From: Xanthomonas vesicatoria ATCC 35937
GTDB taxonomy: Bacteria; Pseudomonadota; Gammaproteobacteria; Xanthomonadales; Xanthomonadaceae
NCBI RefSeq assembly: GCF_001908725.1
Contig: NZ_CP018725.1
Span: 2,288,501-2,352,500, forward strand
DNA: 64,000 nt
Direction of reading: 5' to 3'
The position numbers were made by a program, and so were the translations under genes. The notes under the pieces were generated by a model. That model was given only the letters and a program-made list of their open reading frames with translations. It was not told the DNA's origin and ran no database searches. Position 1 is the first letter of the stretch. Each line of letters begins with the position of its first letter. This document shows, piece by piece, positions 21,430-29,706 of this stretch.

Positions 21430-22797
21430 CTACACCAGCAAGCCCTGCAAGGACTCGCGCTCCAGCTGCGCATACAGCGCGAATTCGTCGTGTACCTGCG
21501 CACCCAACGCCTGCTCGAAACTACGCTTGCTCGAATGCGCGGCGTAGGCGCGTTGCTCGCTGCCGCCTAGATTGGACTGGAAGATGCCGGCCGCACTGAC
21601 CGGCAGAAAATCTTCGTAGATGATCGGATCGGCACTGACCAGGCCGAGCGCGATGGCGGTTTCCGCCGGCATTGCGGCCACCTGTGCCGGATCGGCGCGG
21701 CCGGCATCGGTCAACCGATAGCGGAAATAGCCTAGCCCTTCCTGACGCAGCAGCGCCTCGTCATCGGGAAAGGCGACGAATGCGGTCTGCAGCCGGGTGG
21801 CGTAATCGGCACCGGTACTGCCGGCGCCCTCGGCATCGCGCGCCTGCGCCAGCAACGCGTCGTACAGCGCGCGGCCCTTGGGCGTCAGCGCGAGCCCGCG
21901 CTGTTCGATCTCGCCAAAGCGCGCGGTGTGCGTGCCGTGCTCGGGCTGCCCGCCGTCGCCGACAAAGCGCACCGGCTCTTCCAGCGCCTTGAAGCTGGTC
22001 TGGCGCAGCAGGATCGGCACGCGCCGACGCGGCGGCCCTTCGATCACGGCCTTGGCATCGATGCCGGCGCGCTGCATCTGCGCCTGCGCCGCATCGATAT
22101 CCAGCGTCCGCGGGGTCAGATGGTTGATATGCGGGCCGTGGAAACTCACCACATCGGCGATCAATTTGTGCGCATCGCTCAGCGCGCGGTAGGTGGGCAG
22201 CGACACCGTGGCATCGCCATGCCAGCGGAAGGTTTCCAGCGCTTCGGCCACGAACCGCTGCGCCTGCCCGGCGTCCAGCCCGCCGACGCGCTCGCATTGG
22301 TCGATCAGCTCCACGACACCATTGGTGAAGATCTGCCGCTGCTCCAGGATCTGCGCGGCCTGCGCACGCAGCGCGGTGTCTTCGATCAGCTCCAGCCGCA
22401 GCAACGAGGTGAACACGCGGAACGGATTGGCCGACAACGCGGCGTCGTCGATTGGGCGGAACGCCGTGGAATGCACCGGCACGCCCGCCACCGAGAGGTC
22501 GTAATAGCCCACCGGATGCATACCCATCACCGCAAACAGGCGGCGCAACGTTGCGAGTTCCGCCGCCGTGCCGACCCGGATGGCTCCATGGCGCTCCAGA
22601 TCCAGCCGGGCGCGCTCGTCGTTGCGCTGTAACCGCATCGCCAATGCCGGATCGGCGTCCAGCGTGTGCGTGTTGACCTGCGCCACCAGCGTCATCAGGT
22701 CGCCGTACAACGGCACCTCGGCTCGATACATGTCCGACATCGCCTGCGCAAACAGGCTGCGGATGTGATCGGGAGAAACAAATGCGGTATCGCGCAT
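21430..22797 (-). CDS. DUF1338/HglS-type VOC protein (2-oxoadipate dioxygenase/decarboxylase family)
   Basis: 455-residue protein of the DUF1338 family, whose studied members (HglS, relatives of E. coli YdcJ) are Fe(II) enzymes converting 2-oxoadipate to D-2-hydroxyglutarate in lysine catabolism. Start MRDTAFVSPDHIRSLFAQAM; then MGMHPVGYYDLSVAGVPVHS, VSFHGPHINHLTPRTLDID (candidate metal-ligand His), RVPILLRQTSFKALEE, YFRYRLTDAG and YEDFLPVSAAGIFQSNL. The start at 22797 is chosen on family similarity; no strong ribosome binding site is seen, and the frame is open for 29 more codons upstream. Other lysine-catabolism genes are not adjacent, so the substrate remains inferred. Confidence 0.85.
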   Translation of the reverse strand: MRDTAFVSPDHIRSLFAQAMSDMYRAEVPLYGDLMTLVAQVNTHTLDADPALAMRLQRNDERARLDLERHGAIRVGTAAELATLRRLFAVMGMHPVGYYDLSVAGVPVHSTAFRPIDDAALSANPFRVFTSLLRLELIEDTALRAQAAQILEQRQIFTNGVVELIDQCERVGGLDAGQAQRFVAEALETFRWHGDATVSLPTYRALSDAHKLIADVVSFHGPHINHLTPRTLDIDAAQAQMQRAGIDAKAVIEGPPRRRVPILLRQTSFKALEEPVRFVGDGGQPEHGTHTARFGEIEQRGLALTPKGRALYDALLAQARDAEGAGSTGADYATRLQTAFVAFPDDEALLRQEGLGYFRYRLTDAGRADPAQVAAMPAETAIALGLVSADPIIYEDFLPVSAAGIFQSNLGGSEQRAYAAHSSKRSFEQALGAQVHDEFALYAQLERESLQGLLV

Positions 22798-22947
22798 GGC
22801 GTGGTCTTGGCAGAGGCCGGCCGACGCCAGCGTTACCGCATTCTCGCCGACCGCGCCCTGCGGCGACCAGCTGCACGGCAGCATCGTGCGCGCGCGTTGC
22901 CGCGCAGACAGCCGCAGCCCCCTGGGACAAGCGACATGTCTGGCACG

Positions 22948-23544
22948 TTACAACCCCGCCTGCGCTGCGGCGTCGGCCGCCTCGCTGGCCTCGCGCGCAG
23001 CCTCCAGCCGCTGCGCACGATCGCCGAGCTGGCGACGCAGCAATGCGTCGAGGGTGATCGGCCGTTCCCAGCGGTCGTAACTGGCGACGATGGCATGCCG
23101 CAGCGCACGCAGATGCGCGTTATCCGGCGCCACCGACAGCCGCGTGATCACACCCTCCCATCCATCGTGATGGTCGCGCGTGTAGGCACGCACGCTGTCG
23201 CGGCACGACAGCTGCACCGAGTGCGCCCACGCGCAGGCGAAGTAGATATCGCCGGCATGCCAGCCATGCACCTGCAACAGCGCCTGCACGTAGCCGCGCG
23301 GGGTCTCGGTGTAGCGGGCAACCTCAGCGATAAAACTGCCGGGATAGCGCTGCGCATAGCTGCCCATATCGGCCAGATGCTGGTCCACCCACGCATCGCC
23401 GGTACCGGGCATCACCGCCGGCGCAGCCTCCGCCGGGGTGCCAGCAGCAGGTGCCGGCACGCCCTGTGCCGCCGCCAGCACCGGAACCAGCAGGGCAGCC
23501 AGCAATGGCAGCGATCGCAACCGACGTGAGCGTAAGACAGGCAT
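22948..23544 (-). CDS. Exported hypothetical protein
   Basis: 198 residues from the start MPVLRSRRLRSLPLLAALLV, which forms a Sec signal peptide ending near LAAAQG. After an Ala/Pro linker, the mature part begins DAWVDQHLADMGSYAQRYPG and contains VHGWHAGDIYFACAWAHSVQ and CRDSVRAYTRDHHDGWEGV. It is helical, rich in His and Trp, and has two Cys that could pair in the periplasm. The C terminus is an Ala/Glu-rich helix. I do not recognise a family. It is leftward, downstream of another exported gene at 23592 (47-bp gap), so the two may be cotranscribed. Confidence 0.72.
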   Translation of the reverse strand: MPVLRSRRLRSLPLLAALLVPVLAAAQGVPAPAAGTPAEAAPAVMPGTGDAWVDQHLADMGSYAQRYPGSFIAEVARYTETPRGYVQALLQVHGWHAGDIYFACAWAHSVQLSCRDSVRAYTRDHHDGWEGVITRLSVAPDNAHLRALRHAIVASYDRWERPITLDALLRRQLGDRAQRLEAAREASEAADAAAQAGL

Positions 23545-23591
23545 GCCCCGATGATGCCGCATGCCCGCGCTGCTGTCAGGCCACACGCGTG

Positions 23592-24161
23592 TCAGCGCAG
23601 CTCGTAAAAGCCGATGGCATGCACTTCACGGCAGCCGCTCAGATCGCAGGAGCCGACGTAGCCGGGACCGATATAGCGCTGGCGCGCATCGCGGTTGTGC
23701 GGGCTGCTGTACGGGTCCGGCCCATACAGGCCATTGCCGTAGTAGACCTGCCCAGACGGCCGGTTGCGCGATGCGCCAAACCATAGCTCGCCGCCATCGC
23801 CGTAACCACCATAGGCACCGACGTAGCGGACATCGGTATATCGATCTGCCGAAAACGCCGAACCGCGATCGCTCGCAGTCGGGGAGGAGTGCAATGTTGC
23901 GATGCTCTCGCCGTGCGCATCCACATAGCCTTGCTCACGGTCGAAGCGGACAGTGCGGAAATACACGATCTCCCCATCCACCTTGCGCGTGCGAAGACGC
24001 ACGTAGTCGCCCGCATCGTCGTAGTACGGCTGCCCTTCGCGAAAGGTCACCTCGCTGGGGTTGATGATTTCCTCTTCCAGCTCGGCCGCCGCAAGCGGCG
24101 TACCGACGAGCCCGAGCGCAACGGCCAGCGCTGCACGATGGACGACGGACAACATGTTCAT
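23592..24161 (-). CDS. Exported hypothetical protein rich in Gly and Tyr
   Basis: 189 residues. Start MNMLSVVHRAALAVALGLVG is preceded by GGAGGGA at good spacing and gives a signal peptide cut after LAAA. The mature protein begins ELEEEIINPSEVTFREGQPY, includes YVRLRTRKVDGEIVYFRTV, then a Gly/Tyr-rich stretch (YVGAYGGYGDGGELWFGASR, YYGNGLYGPDPYSS), and ends GSCDLSGCREVHAIGFYELR with two Cys four residues apart. The composition suggests a beta-rich envelope or secreted protein. I recognise no family. Confidence 0.75.
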   Translation of the reverse strand: MNMLSVVHRAALAVALGLVGTPLAAAELEEEIINPSEVTFREGQPYYDDAGDYVRLRTRKVDGEIVYFRTVRFDREQGYVDAHGESIATLHSSPTASDRGSAFSADRYTDVRYVGAYGGYGDGGELWFGASRNRPSGQVYYGNGLYGPDPYSSPHNRDARQRYIGPGYVGSCDLSGCREVHAIGFYELR

Positions 24162-24422
24162 GGGCAATCCCTCCAAGGTCGGCCACGCACGCCTGGTGGC
24201 CGGAACGTCCTGTTGGCAGGCGCTGCGATACGCCCGCATGTTGATTCATCGCATCCGCGAAGCGGCGCCTCAGGAACGACTGCACCCTGGCTTCTGCAGC
24301 CGACGTGGAAGATCCAGCGATAACCACGGCGGTGCGGCGACCCGAGGCGTGTCGGTACGGAGCGCTTACTCCAAAGCGACCGCGGCCGCACCCCGTTTCC
24401 CAGCAGACGCGTGCCGCGGCGC

Positions 24423-25181
24423 TCAGCTTAGCGCGTGCTGCCTGGCCAGTGCATCCAGGCCATGCACGGCGGCCGGCCAGCCGGCAGCATCGGGCACTTC
24501 ACGCATGCGCGGTTCGTCGGCAGCAACGCCGTGTTCCTGCTCGTGCGCCCAGGTCACCGCGTAGGGGGTGTAGATGCCCCACCCGCCGATTGCCAGCACC
24601 GGCTCCACGTCCGAGCGCAACGAGTTGCCAATCATGACGAAGCGCTGGGCTGGCAGATCGAATTCGCCGAGCACGCGCGCATAGGTCGCGGGATCTTTCT
24701 CGGACACCACCTCGACCCGCGGAAACAGGTCGGTCAGGCCGGACTGGGCGATCTTCTGCTCCTGATGGAACAGATCGCCCTTGGTGATCAAGACCACCGC
24801 ATAGTCGGCAGCGATGGCACTGACCGCCTCACGCACGCCTGCGATCACTTCCACCGGGTGCTGCAGCGTGGCGCGTCCGATCTCGACAATGCGCTGGATG
24901 TCGCGCGCATCGATGCGGGACTCGGTCAATTCGATCGCGGTTTCGATCATCGACAGCGTCATGCCCTTGGCGCCGTAGCCGAACACCTTGAGGTTGCGTC
25001 GTTCCACCGCCAGCAAATGCTGCTGCATGCGACTATCGCCCAGGTCGAGATAACCGGCCAGGATCGCTTCGAAATCCGCTTCGGCACTGCGGTAATAATC
25101 CTCGCTTTTCCAAAGGGTATCGTCGCCGTCAAAGCCGACCAGTTGGATCGCCTGGCCGTCGCGCTGTGCAAGAGAGGTCAT
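24423..25181 (-). CDS. HAD-superfamily hydrolase (phosphatase)
   Basis: 252-residue haloacid-dehalogenase fold phosphatase. Motif I is VGFDGDDTLWKSE (nucleophile Asp18, acid/base Asp20); motif II VVLITKGDL; motif III Lys in SEKDPATY; motif IV FVMIGNSLRSDVEPVLAIGG. The alpha-helical cap lies between residues ~30 and 110, class I like phosphoglycolate phosphatase or YjjG. The substrate cannot be read from sequence. Motif I has a Gly between the two catalytic Asp, as in a subgroup annotated simply as HAD hydrolase. It stands alone. Confidence 0.9.
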   Translation of the reverse strand: MTSLAQRDGQAIQLVGFDGDDTLWKSEDYYRSAEADFEAILAGYLDLGDSRMQQHLLAVERRNLKVFGYGAKGMTLSMIETAIELTESRIDARDIQRIVEIGRATLQHPVEVIAGVREAVSAIAADYAVVLITKGDLFHQEQKIAQSGLTDLFPRVEVVSEKDPATYARVLGEFDLPAQRFVMIGNSLRSDVEPVLAIGGWGIYTPYAVTWAHEQEHGVAADEPRMREVPDAAGWPAAVHGLDALARQHALS

Positions 25182-25217
25182 TGCGCAAGTCTAGCAGCGT
25201 GCCGACACGCTGCTGGG

Positions 25218-25655
25218 TCAATCGCCTGTGGCATCGCCGGGCCCCGGCTGATAGCTGGCAAATTCATCGCGCGACAGACGGCCGTCGCCGTTGCTGTCGA
25301 AGTCGGCGAAGTTCTCGCGCAGGATCGGGTCGGCCCCGGCTTCCTCCCGCGTCAGCGATCCATCGGCATCGCTATCCAGGCTGCGGAAGCTGCGCGGTGC
25401 CAGCGTCCCGGCCGGCGCTGCCACAGAAGACTCGGCGCCGCTCCTGGAATGCACCGGGCCAGCAGGATCGGAGGGTACCAGCGGGGTCGTTGCAGGTGAC
25501 GGCGGCTCGATCGGCAGCGGCGCCATGGCTGGCGCACTGGTGCCGGGTGGCACAAGCGGCTGCTGTGCGGTTGCCGGCGGCAACTCCGGCGGCGCGGCAA
25601 ACGCCAGCATCGGGCTGCACAGAGCCGCCAATAAGGTAAGACGCAGCTGCACCAT
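25218..25655 (-). CDS. Secreted EF-hand protein
   Basis: 145 residues. Signal peptide MVQLRLTLLAALCSPMLAFA, then ~65 residues of Pro/Ala/Ser linker, then two adjacent EF-hands: DSDADGSLTREE (about residues 93-104) and DSNGDGRLSRDE (about 117-128). Both loops keep Asp at positions 1, 3 and 5 and Glu at 12, so they should bind Ca2+. It is probably periplasmic or secreted. A second EF-hand gene lies 200 bp upstream with its own terminator between, so they are separate units. Confidence 0.87.
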   Translation of the reverse strand: MVQLRLTLLAALCSPMLAFAAPPELPPATAQQPLVPPGTSAPAMAPLPIEPPSPATTPLVPSDPAGPVHSRSGAESSVAAPAGTLAPRSFRSLDSDADGSLTREEAGADPILRENFADFDSNGDGRLSRDEFASYQPGPGDATGD

Positions 25656-25703
25656 GGACGAAAGCCGACGTTCGGGAATCTTTTTACCCTAGCGCTTGCG
25701 GCG

Positions 25704-25740
25704 TAAAGAAAACGGGAGCGGCCCTGGCAGGCCGCTCCCG
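25704..25740 (-). terminator. Terminator of the second EF-hand gene
   Basis: Perfect 11-bp stem CGGGAGCGGCC (25713-25723 with 25730-25740), followed on the minus strand by TTTTCTTTAC. It lies about 120 bp beyond the stop at 25860. Confidence 0.85.
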
Positions 25741-25859
25741 TGTGTCCATCCCGATTCAAGGCAAAAAAGCGATCGATCTACTTCACCTACACCTGACTCC
25801 TCTCTGGGGGTATTCGTGGTCTGTAGACATGCAACCTATTTAGCGCAGCGAGATGCCAA

Positions 25860-26219
25860 TCAGTTGCCCTGCGAACCGCTTGCAGCGCCACCACTCTGTT
25901 GCGTCGCAACGAAGGCCTTGTACTCATCCGGGGTCAGCTTGCCATCGTGATCGCCGTCGGCCTGGTCGAAGATCTGCGCCAGCCCGGCGTTGACCTGCGC
26001 TTCCGGCTTGCTGATCGCGCCGTCGCTATCGGTATCGACGCTGGCCCAAGTCTGCCCACCCCCGCTGGAAGCGGCGCTACCGCTTTGTGCGCTGGTGGCC
26101 GAGCTTCCCGACTGCGCCGCAGCATCCTGTGAGGTGCTTTGCGCCATCGCCGGCAGCGCAAGAGCGGCAGCAAGAGCGGCGGTGGCGGCAAGCAGTGAGG
26201 TGCGGTTGCGATTCTTCGT
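25860..26219 (-). CDS. Secreted EF-hand protein with apparent ACG start
   Basis: Two EF-hands: DTDSDGAISKPE and DGDHDGKLTPDE, each with Asp at 1, 3 and 5 and Glu at 12. The first in-frame ATG (26147) would give a 95-residue product with no signal. However, the same frame upstream encodes a textbook signal peptide (KNRNRTSLLAATAALAAALA, then LPAMAQS), and no ATG, GTG or TTG occurs in it before the stop at 26232-26234. An AAGGAG (26228-26233) lies exactly 8 nt before an ACG codon at 26219, where ATG would be expected. I therefore mark the gene from the ACG (119 residues). Either ACG is used as a rare start, or an ATG-to-ACG change has crippled secretion. The alternative is a leaderless product from 26147. 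Confidence 0.7.
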   Translation of the reverse strand, partial: TKNRNRTSLLAATAALAAALALPAMAQSTSQDAAAQSGSSATSAQSGSAASSGGGQTWASVDTDSDGAISKPEAQVNAGLAQIFDQADGDHDGKLTPDEYKAFVATQQSGGAASGSQGN

Positions 26220-26444
26220 TGGGTGGTCTCCTTAGGCGTTGGAATGCGCGGTGTCGCCGCACATGGCCTTACCCTACCAATCACAAATGAACGCTCAACC
26301 CGCTGCAATCTCGCGCCAAACATCCTCTTAACCACAGCGCCGGCTGCTGTGTTTAGTCGACTGTTAGCCATTGGTGAGCTACACAGAAGCAGAACATTCA
26401 GCACGCAGTTTTTTGCGAAACACGCCGCATTTTTCAGCGGCGTC

Positions 26445-26822
26445 TTACGTGCTCGATACGTCGTCGTCCCAGCTTCCGGAGCTGAACAGTTTCCAACCCA
26501 CGACCACACCGGCGAGTGCACCGGCCACTTCGAGGATCACGCGCGAGCCCAGTTCGTTGGGGTCGTGGATCTTCGCCAGCGCCAGCCGCGCATACAGGGG
26601 CGACTCCAGCCGCACGATGCTGGTGTAGACGAGATTCCAGATGTCGTAGCCGGCACCGATGGCCACGGCAAGCAGGCAGGCGATACCCAGCGTGTGGCCA
26701 TGAGTGAACTGCAGACGTCGGCCGGAGTACTCGACCGCCGCGAACAACAGCACCCCAAGCACCAGCGCAATCAGGCCGGCCTCCAGCGAACCTAGCAGGC
26801 CGAAGTGCAGGGGCAGGTTCAT
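26445..26822 (-). CDS. Small integral membrane protein
   Basis: 125 residues from MNLPLHFGLLGSLEAGLIAL (an in-frame ATG eight codons upstream is also possible). Three likely membrane helices: about 8-30 (LGSLEAGLIALVLGVLLFAA), 45-66 (LGIACLLAVAIGAGYDIW) and 92-110 (ILEVAGALAGVVVGWKLF). A soluble loop carries RLALAKIHDPNELGSR. The C-terminal SGSWDDDVSST is acidic. I do not recognise a family, and it has no operon partner. Confidence 0.7.
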   Translation of the reverse strand: MNLPLHFGLLGSLEAGLIALVLGVLLFAAVEYSGRRLQFTHGHTLGIACLLAVAIGAGYDIWNLVYTSIVRLESPLYARLALAKIHDPNELGSRVILEVAGALAGVVVGWKLFSSGSWDDDVSST

Positions 26823-27004
26823 CGTGACGATCCAGGCAGCAGGCATGCCAGTCTAGCGGCTAACGCCCAGGGATCCGGGTGCTAGCCGAATCGGTGGACG
26901 AGCACGCGAACGCAGCGGCGGCGTGCCAGATGCGGGCAGCAATGGGCCGGCATGGTCTGCGACTTGCCGCATCGCTGCACACCGGCCGGGTCGGCAACGT
27001 TGCC

Positions 27005-27199
27005 TCAATCGTCCTGACCGCGTGCGCTCACCTGCGCCTCGCCATCCTCGTCCCATTGCACGCTGACCGAGATCGGCTTGCAGCACACCTGACAATCTTC
27101 GATGTATTGCTGGTCGCCGCCGGTGAGGTCCAGCGTCAGCGTGATCCACTCCCCGCAATACGGGCAGGCGACATCCAAAAAGCGTTCCGGGTCGGACAT
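27005..27199 (-). CDS. CPXCG-motif zinc-ribbon-like protein
   Basis: 64-residue cysteine-rich protein of the CPXCG family: CPYCGEWITLTLD near the N terminus and CQVCCKPISVSVQWDEDG in the middle. The two CxxC pairs should hold one zinc. The acidic C terminus is typical. The function of the family is unknown. Confidence 0.9.
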   Translation of the reverse strand: MSDPERFLDVACPYCGEWITLTLDLTGGDQQYIEDCQVCCKPISVSVQWDEDGEAQVSARGQDD

Positions 27200-27342
27200 G
27201 ACGATTCCTCAAGCAGCGGGCACACCGTGGCAGATAGCCGGCGAAGAGGCAACGGCCGCACCAGCGATTGCAGTGTACGAGCGAGCGACTGCATGCCTGG
27301 CATCAGCCAGCTGCCAACCCGGCCGGTCGGGCATGGCAGCGC

Positions 27343-28101
27343 TCAGTCCACTGGCACATCGTAGGCGGTCTGCGGTGTGGGCTCGGGGCGGAAGGTGAAA
27401 TGCCACCACTCCATGGGGTAGTTGGCAAAGCCTTCGATCGCCATCGCGCGCAACAGGTGCTGGCGGTGCGCACGCTGCACGCCGCTGATGTCGGGTGCAT
27501 CGGTATGCGCTCGCGGATCGAAGAAGTCGAAGTCGGTGCCCATCTCCACCGCATGGCACGCACCATGCCGGCAATCCAGCAACCCCAGGTCAACGGTGGC
27601 GCCGCGGCTATGCCCCGAGGTCTCGGCGATGTAGTCGCCCAACAGCGCCTGCTTGTCCACACGCGGGTAGTACTGCGGCTTGGTCGACTGATCCTGCAGA
27701 TCCGCTGCCCATGCCACAAATGCATGCACCGCCCGCACCGGCCGGTAACAATCGAACACCTGCAAGCGATAGCCCGCCGTCTTGAGCGCATGCGCCACCC
27801 GTGCCAACGCCTCGGCTGCCGGCCGCAACAGATAACACCGCGGTGCGAGATACCCGGGCACCACGCGCCCGGTGAAGTTATTGGGTCCCGCATAGCGCAT
27901 GTCGACAGCGATCTCCGGCGCAAGCGTGCGCACGTCGATCAGGCCCGCTTCTGCGGCCGTGGAAGCTGGCGACATTGCGGGAACCGCGGTAGCAGCGAAG
28001 CATGTGCTTGCCAATGCCCCTGCAAGTAACAACCAGGGCAATGCGGGCTTCCGGTGCCTCGAAGGAATCGCGGGAGTCTGGACCGGGCGTGGGTGTGTCA
28101 T
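27343..28101 (-). CDS. Periplasmic D-alanyl-D-alanine dipeptidase (VanX/DdpX/PcgL family)
   Basis: Zinc peptidase that hydrolyses D-Ala-D-Ala. 252 residues from the ATG at 28101. An N-terminal hydrophobic segment (LPWLLLAGALASTCFA) acts as signal peptide, placing the enzyme in the periplasm like Salmonella PcgL rather than the cytoplasm like VanX. Family features: DMRYAGPNNFTGRVV, FDCYRPVRAVHAFVAWA, zinc motif SGHSRGATVDLGL (His and Asp) and the catalytic EWWHFTF (Glu and His). Together with the nearby AmiD-like amidase and NlpC/P60 genes it suggests breakdown of released wall peptides, not vancomycin resistance, since no vanHA genes are present. Confidence 0.92.
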   Translation of the reverse strand: MTHPRPVQTPAIPSRHRKPALPWLLLAGALASTCFAATAVPAMSPASTAAEAGLIDVRTLAPEIAVDMRYAGPNNFTGRVVPGYLAPRCYLLRPAAEALARVAHALKTAGYRLQVFDCYRPVRAVHAFVAWAADLQDQSTKPQYYPRVDKQALLGDYIAETSGHSRGATVDLGLLDCRHGACHAVEMGTDFDFFDPRAHTDAPDISGVQRAHRQHLLRAMAIEGFANYPMEWWHFTFRPEPTPQTAYDVPVD

Positions 28102-28418
28102 GTGCAAAGCATAGGCGATCGCCGCAGCAAGCAACGCCTGCGCAATGTATGGCTGATGCGCTCCGTGCAGGCCGATCATCCGATGGATCGCGAAGACCAC
28201 CCGAGACCAGCATCGTTGCCGCCCACAGTGCTGTCTTGCTGACACGCATCACGCGACATCCTTGCAATGGTTGGCAGTGGACAATTCGATCAAAAGTGCG
28301 ATGCGGCCCAGTGGATTTGCGAAAGCGCGTCGATCAAGAAAGGCAGCGAACAACTTCCACACAGAACGCGGCCCGTGCTGCCGCAAGTGCAGCCGGTCTT
28401 CCCACACCATGCATCGCG
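28102..28418. other. Intergenic region upstream of the dipeptidase gene
   Basis: 317 bp between the stop of the leftward amidase gene and the dipeptidase gene. No credible gene, terminator or operator is recognised. Confidence 0.5.
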
Positions 28419-29219
28419 TCACTTGGCTTCGAGCTCGCCCGGAGTAACCGGCAGGGCCGGTGAAATCGTTAGTCGTGTCAACGCATGCAACATCCGCAGA
28501 TCCTCGGCATCCAGCGTGTTGGCACTATTGCCGCGATAGTGGTGATGAAAGGCCTGTAGCGTGGCGGCGCGGTCGTCGAGGCTGTAACCCAGCAGGGCCA
28601 GCGCCTGCCAGGGATCGAACCCCTCCGGTGCTGGCGGCGCGTCGGGTGCGGGCCAGCGGCCGAAGCCGGCATCGGCCAGGCGCTTCCACGGGAACAGTGG
28701 ACCAGGGTCATTCTTGCGCGTGGGGGCGACGTCTTCATGACCGACGATCTGGGTACGCGGGATGCGCAGACGCGTGCACAGGTCTTGCAGCAACACCAGC
28801 AGGCTGTCGATCTGCGCCGGCGCGAACGGTTCGCTGCCATCGTTGTCCAGTTCAATGCCGATGGAGGCCGAATTGATGTCGGTGATGGTGCCCCAGCGGC
28901 CGGCACCGCCATGCCAGGCGCGCTGCGTGTCGCTGACCAATTGGTAGCGCTGCCCATCCTCGCTGATCAGGTAATGCGCACTGACGCGGCCGCCGCTGTT
29001 GCGCCCACGCAGCGTACTCAGGCTCTGCTGCACCGAGTGCTGGTCGGTGAAGTGCAGCACGATCAGGATCGGCCGCCGCGTGTCGTAATTGGGCGAGGGC
29101 ACCCATTGCGCAAGCGGATTGCGCGGCGGCGCATGCGCGCAGGCACCCAGCGACAGCACGACCACGCAGACCATTGCCCGCAGCCAGGCCGATGAATTCG
29201 GATGGAGAATAGGCCGCAT
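28419..29219 (-). CDS. amiD: N-acetylmuramoyl-L-alanine amidase, AmiD-like lipoprotein
   Basis: Zinc amidase cutting the bond between muramic acid and the peptide. 266 residues with a lipoprotein signal (AWLRAMVCVVVLSLGACAHA; lipobox LGAC), so likely anchored in the outer membrane like E. coli AmiD. The Amidase_2 domain shows VLHFTDQHSVQQSL, SAHYLISEDGQRYQLV, AWHGGAGRWG, NSASIGIELDNDG and IVGHEDVAPTRKNDPGPLFP, the last giving the second His and the Asp ligand seen in AmpD. The C-terminal ~70 residues (PEGFDPWQALALLGYSLDDR onward) resemble the AmiD C-terminal peptidoglycan-binding-like helix bundle. The start at 29219 gives the best signal peptide. Confidence 0.93.
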   Translation of the reverse strand: MRPILHPNSSAWLRAMVCVVVLSLGACAHAPPRNPLAQWVPSPNYDTRRPILIVLHFTDQHSVQQSLSTLRGRNSGGRVSAHYLISEDGQRYQLVSDTQRAWHGGAGRWGTITDINSASIGIELDNDGSEPFAPAQIDSLLVLLQDLCTRLRIPRTQIVGHEDVAPTRKNDPGPLFPWKRLADAGFGRWPAPDAPPAPEGFDPWQALALLGYSLDDRAATLQAFHHHYRGNSANTLDAEDLRMLHALTRLTISPALPVTPGELEAK

Positions 29220-29706
29220 CAGTTTTCTCTTGAAGGCGCTCGGGGCGGCTGACCACAACTGGCGAGGCGTCGCCAACGCGGTACAGACGCTGACGGCTGC
29301 AGTGTACGAGAGCGGACGCAGACTCCGAGTCATGGCCGCGTCCGCTGACGGCGGCTGCAGTGGCGCGTGTCCGGTCGCAGGCGCCCCTGGGGAACCTCGC
29401 GCGCCACACAGCTCCCGCGATCTCATGGCCTTTCCTGCTACCGGCTCTGCGGCTGGCAAGGCGACATGCCGGCCTCGGCATCGGGCGCACGGCAACGACC
29501 AGCCGATCAACACGACTGCCATCGCGGCAGCACCTGATCGCGCGCAGGACTTATATGGTTAGGCAGCGTCGCCGCTCGCGGTCTGCGCGCCGCAAGCCGC
29601 CCCGCGTACACTTGTCATCACGCTCGCAGCCGCAACGGGTGGCCGTCGGAACGCCGTTGTCCCATCCACGCTGCACCGCACCCACGTGTACTCATCCAGG
29701 GCTCTC
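29220..29706. other. Divergent region between amiD and the NlpC/P60 gene
   Basis: 487 bp that should hold the promoters of both divergent peptidoglycan units. Coding potential is poor on both strands and I recognise no operator or RNA gene. Confidence 0.5.

Noticed and set aside
27343..28101. Vancomycin resistance gene
   Set aside because: The protein is VanX-like, but it has an export signal and no vanH, vanA or regulator neighbours. A wall-peptide role fits better.
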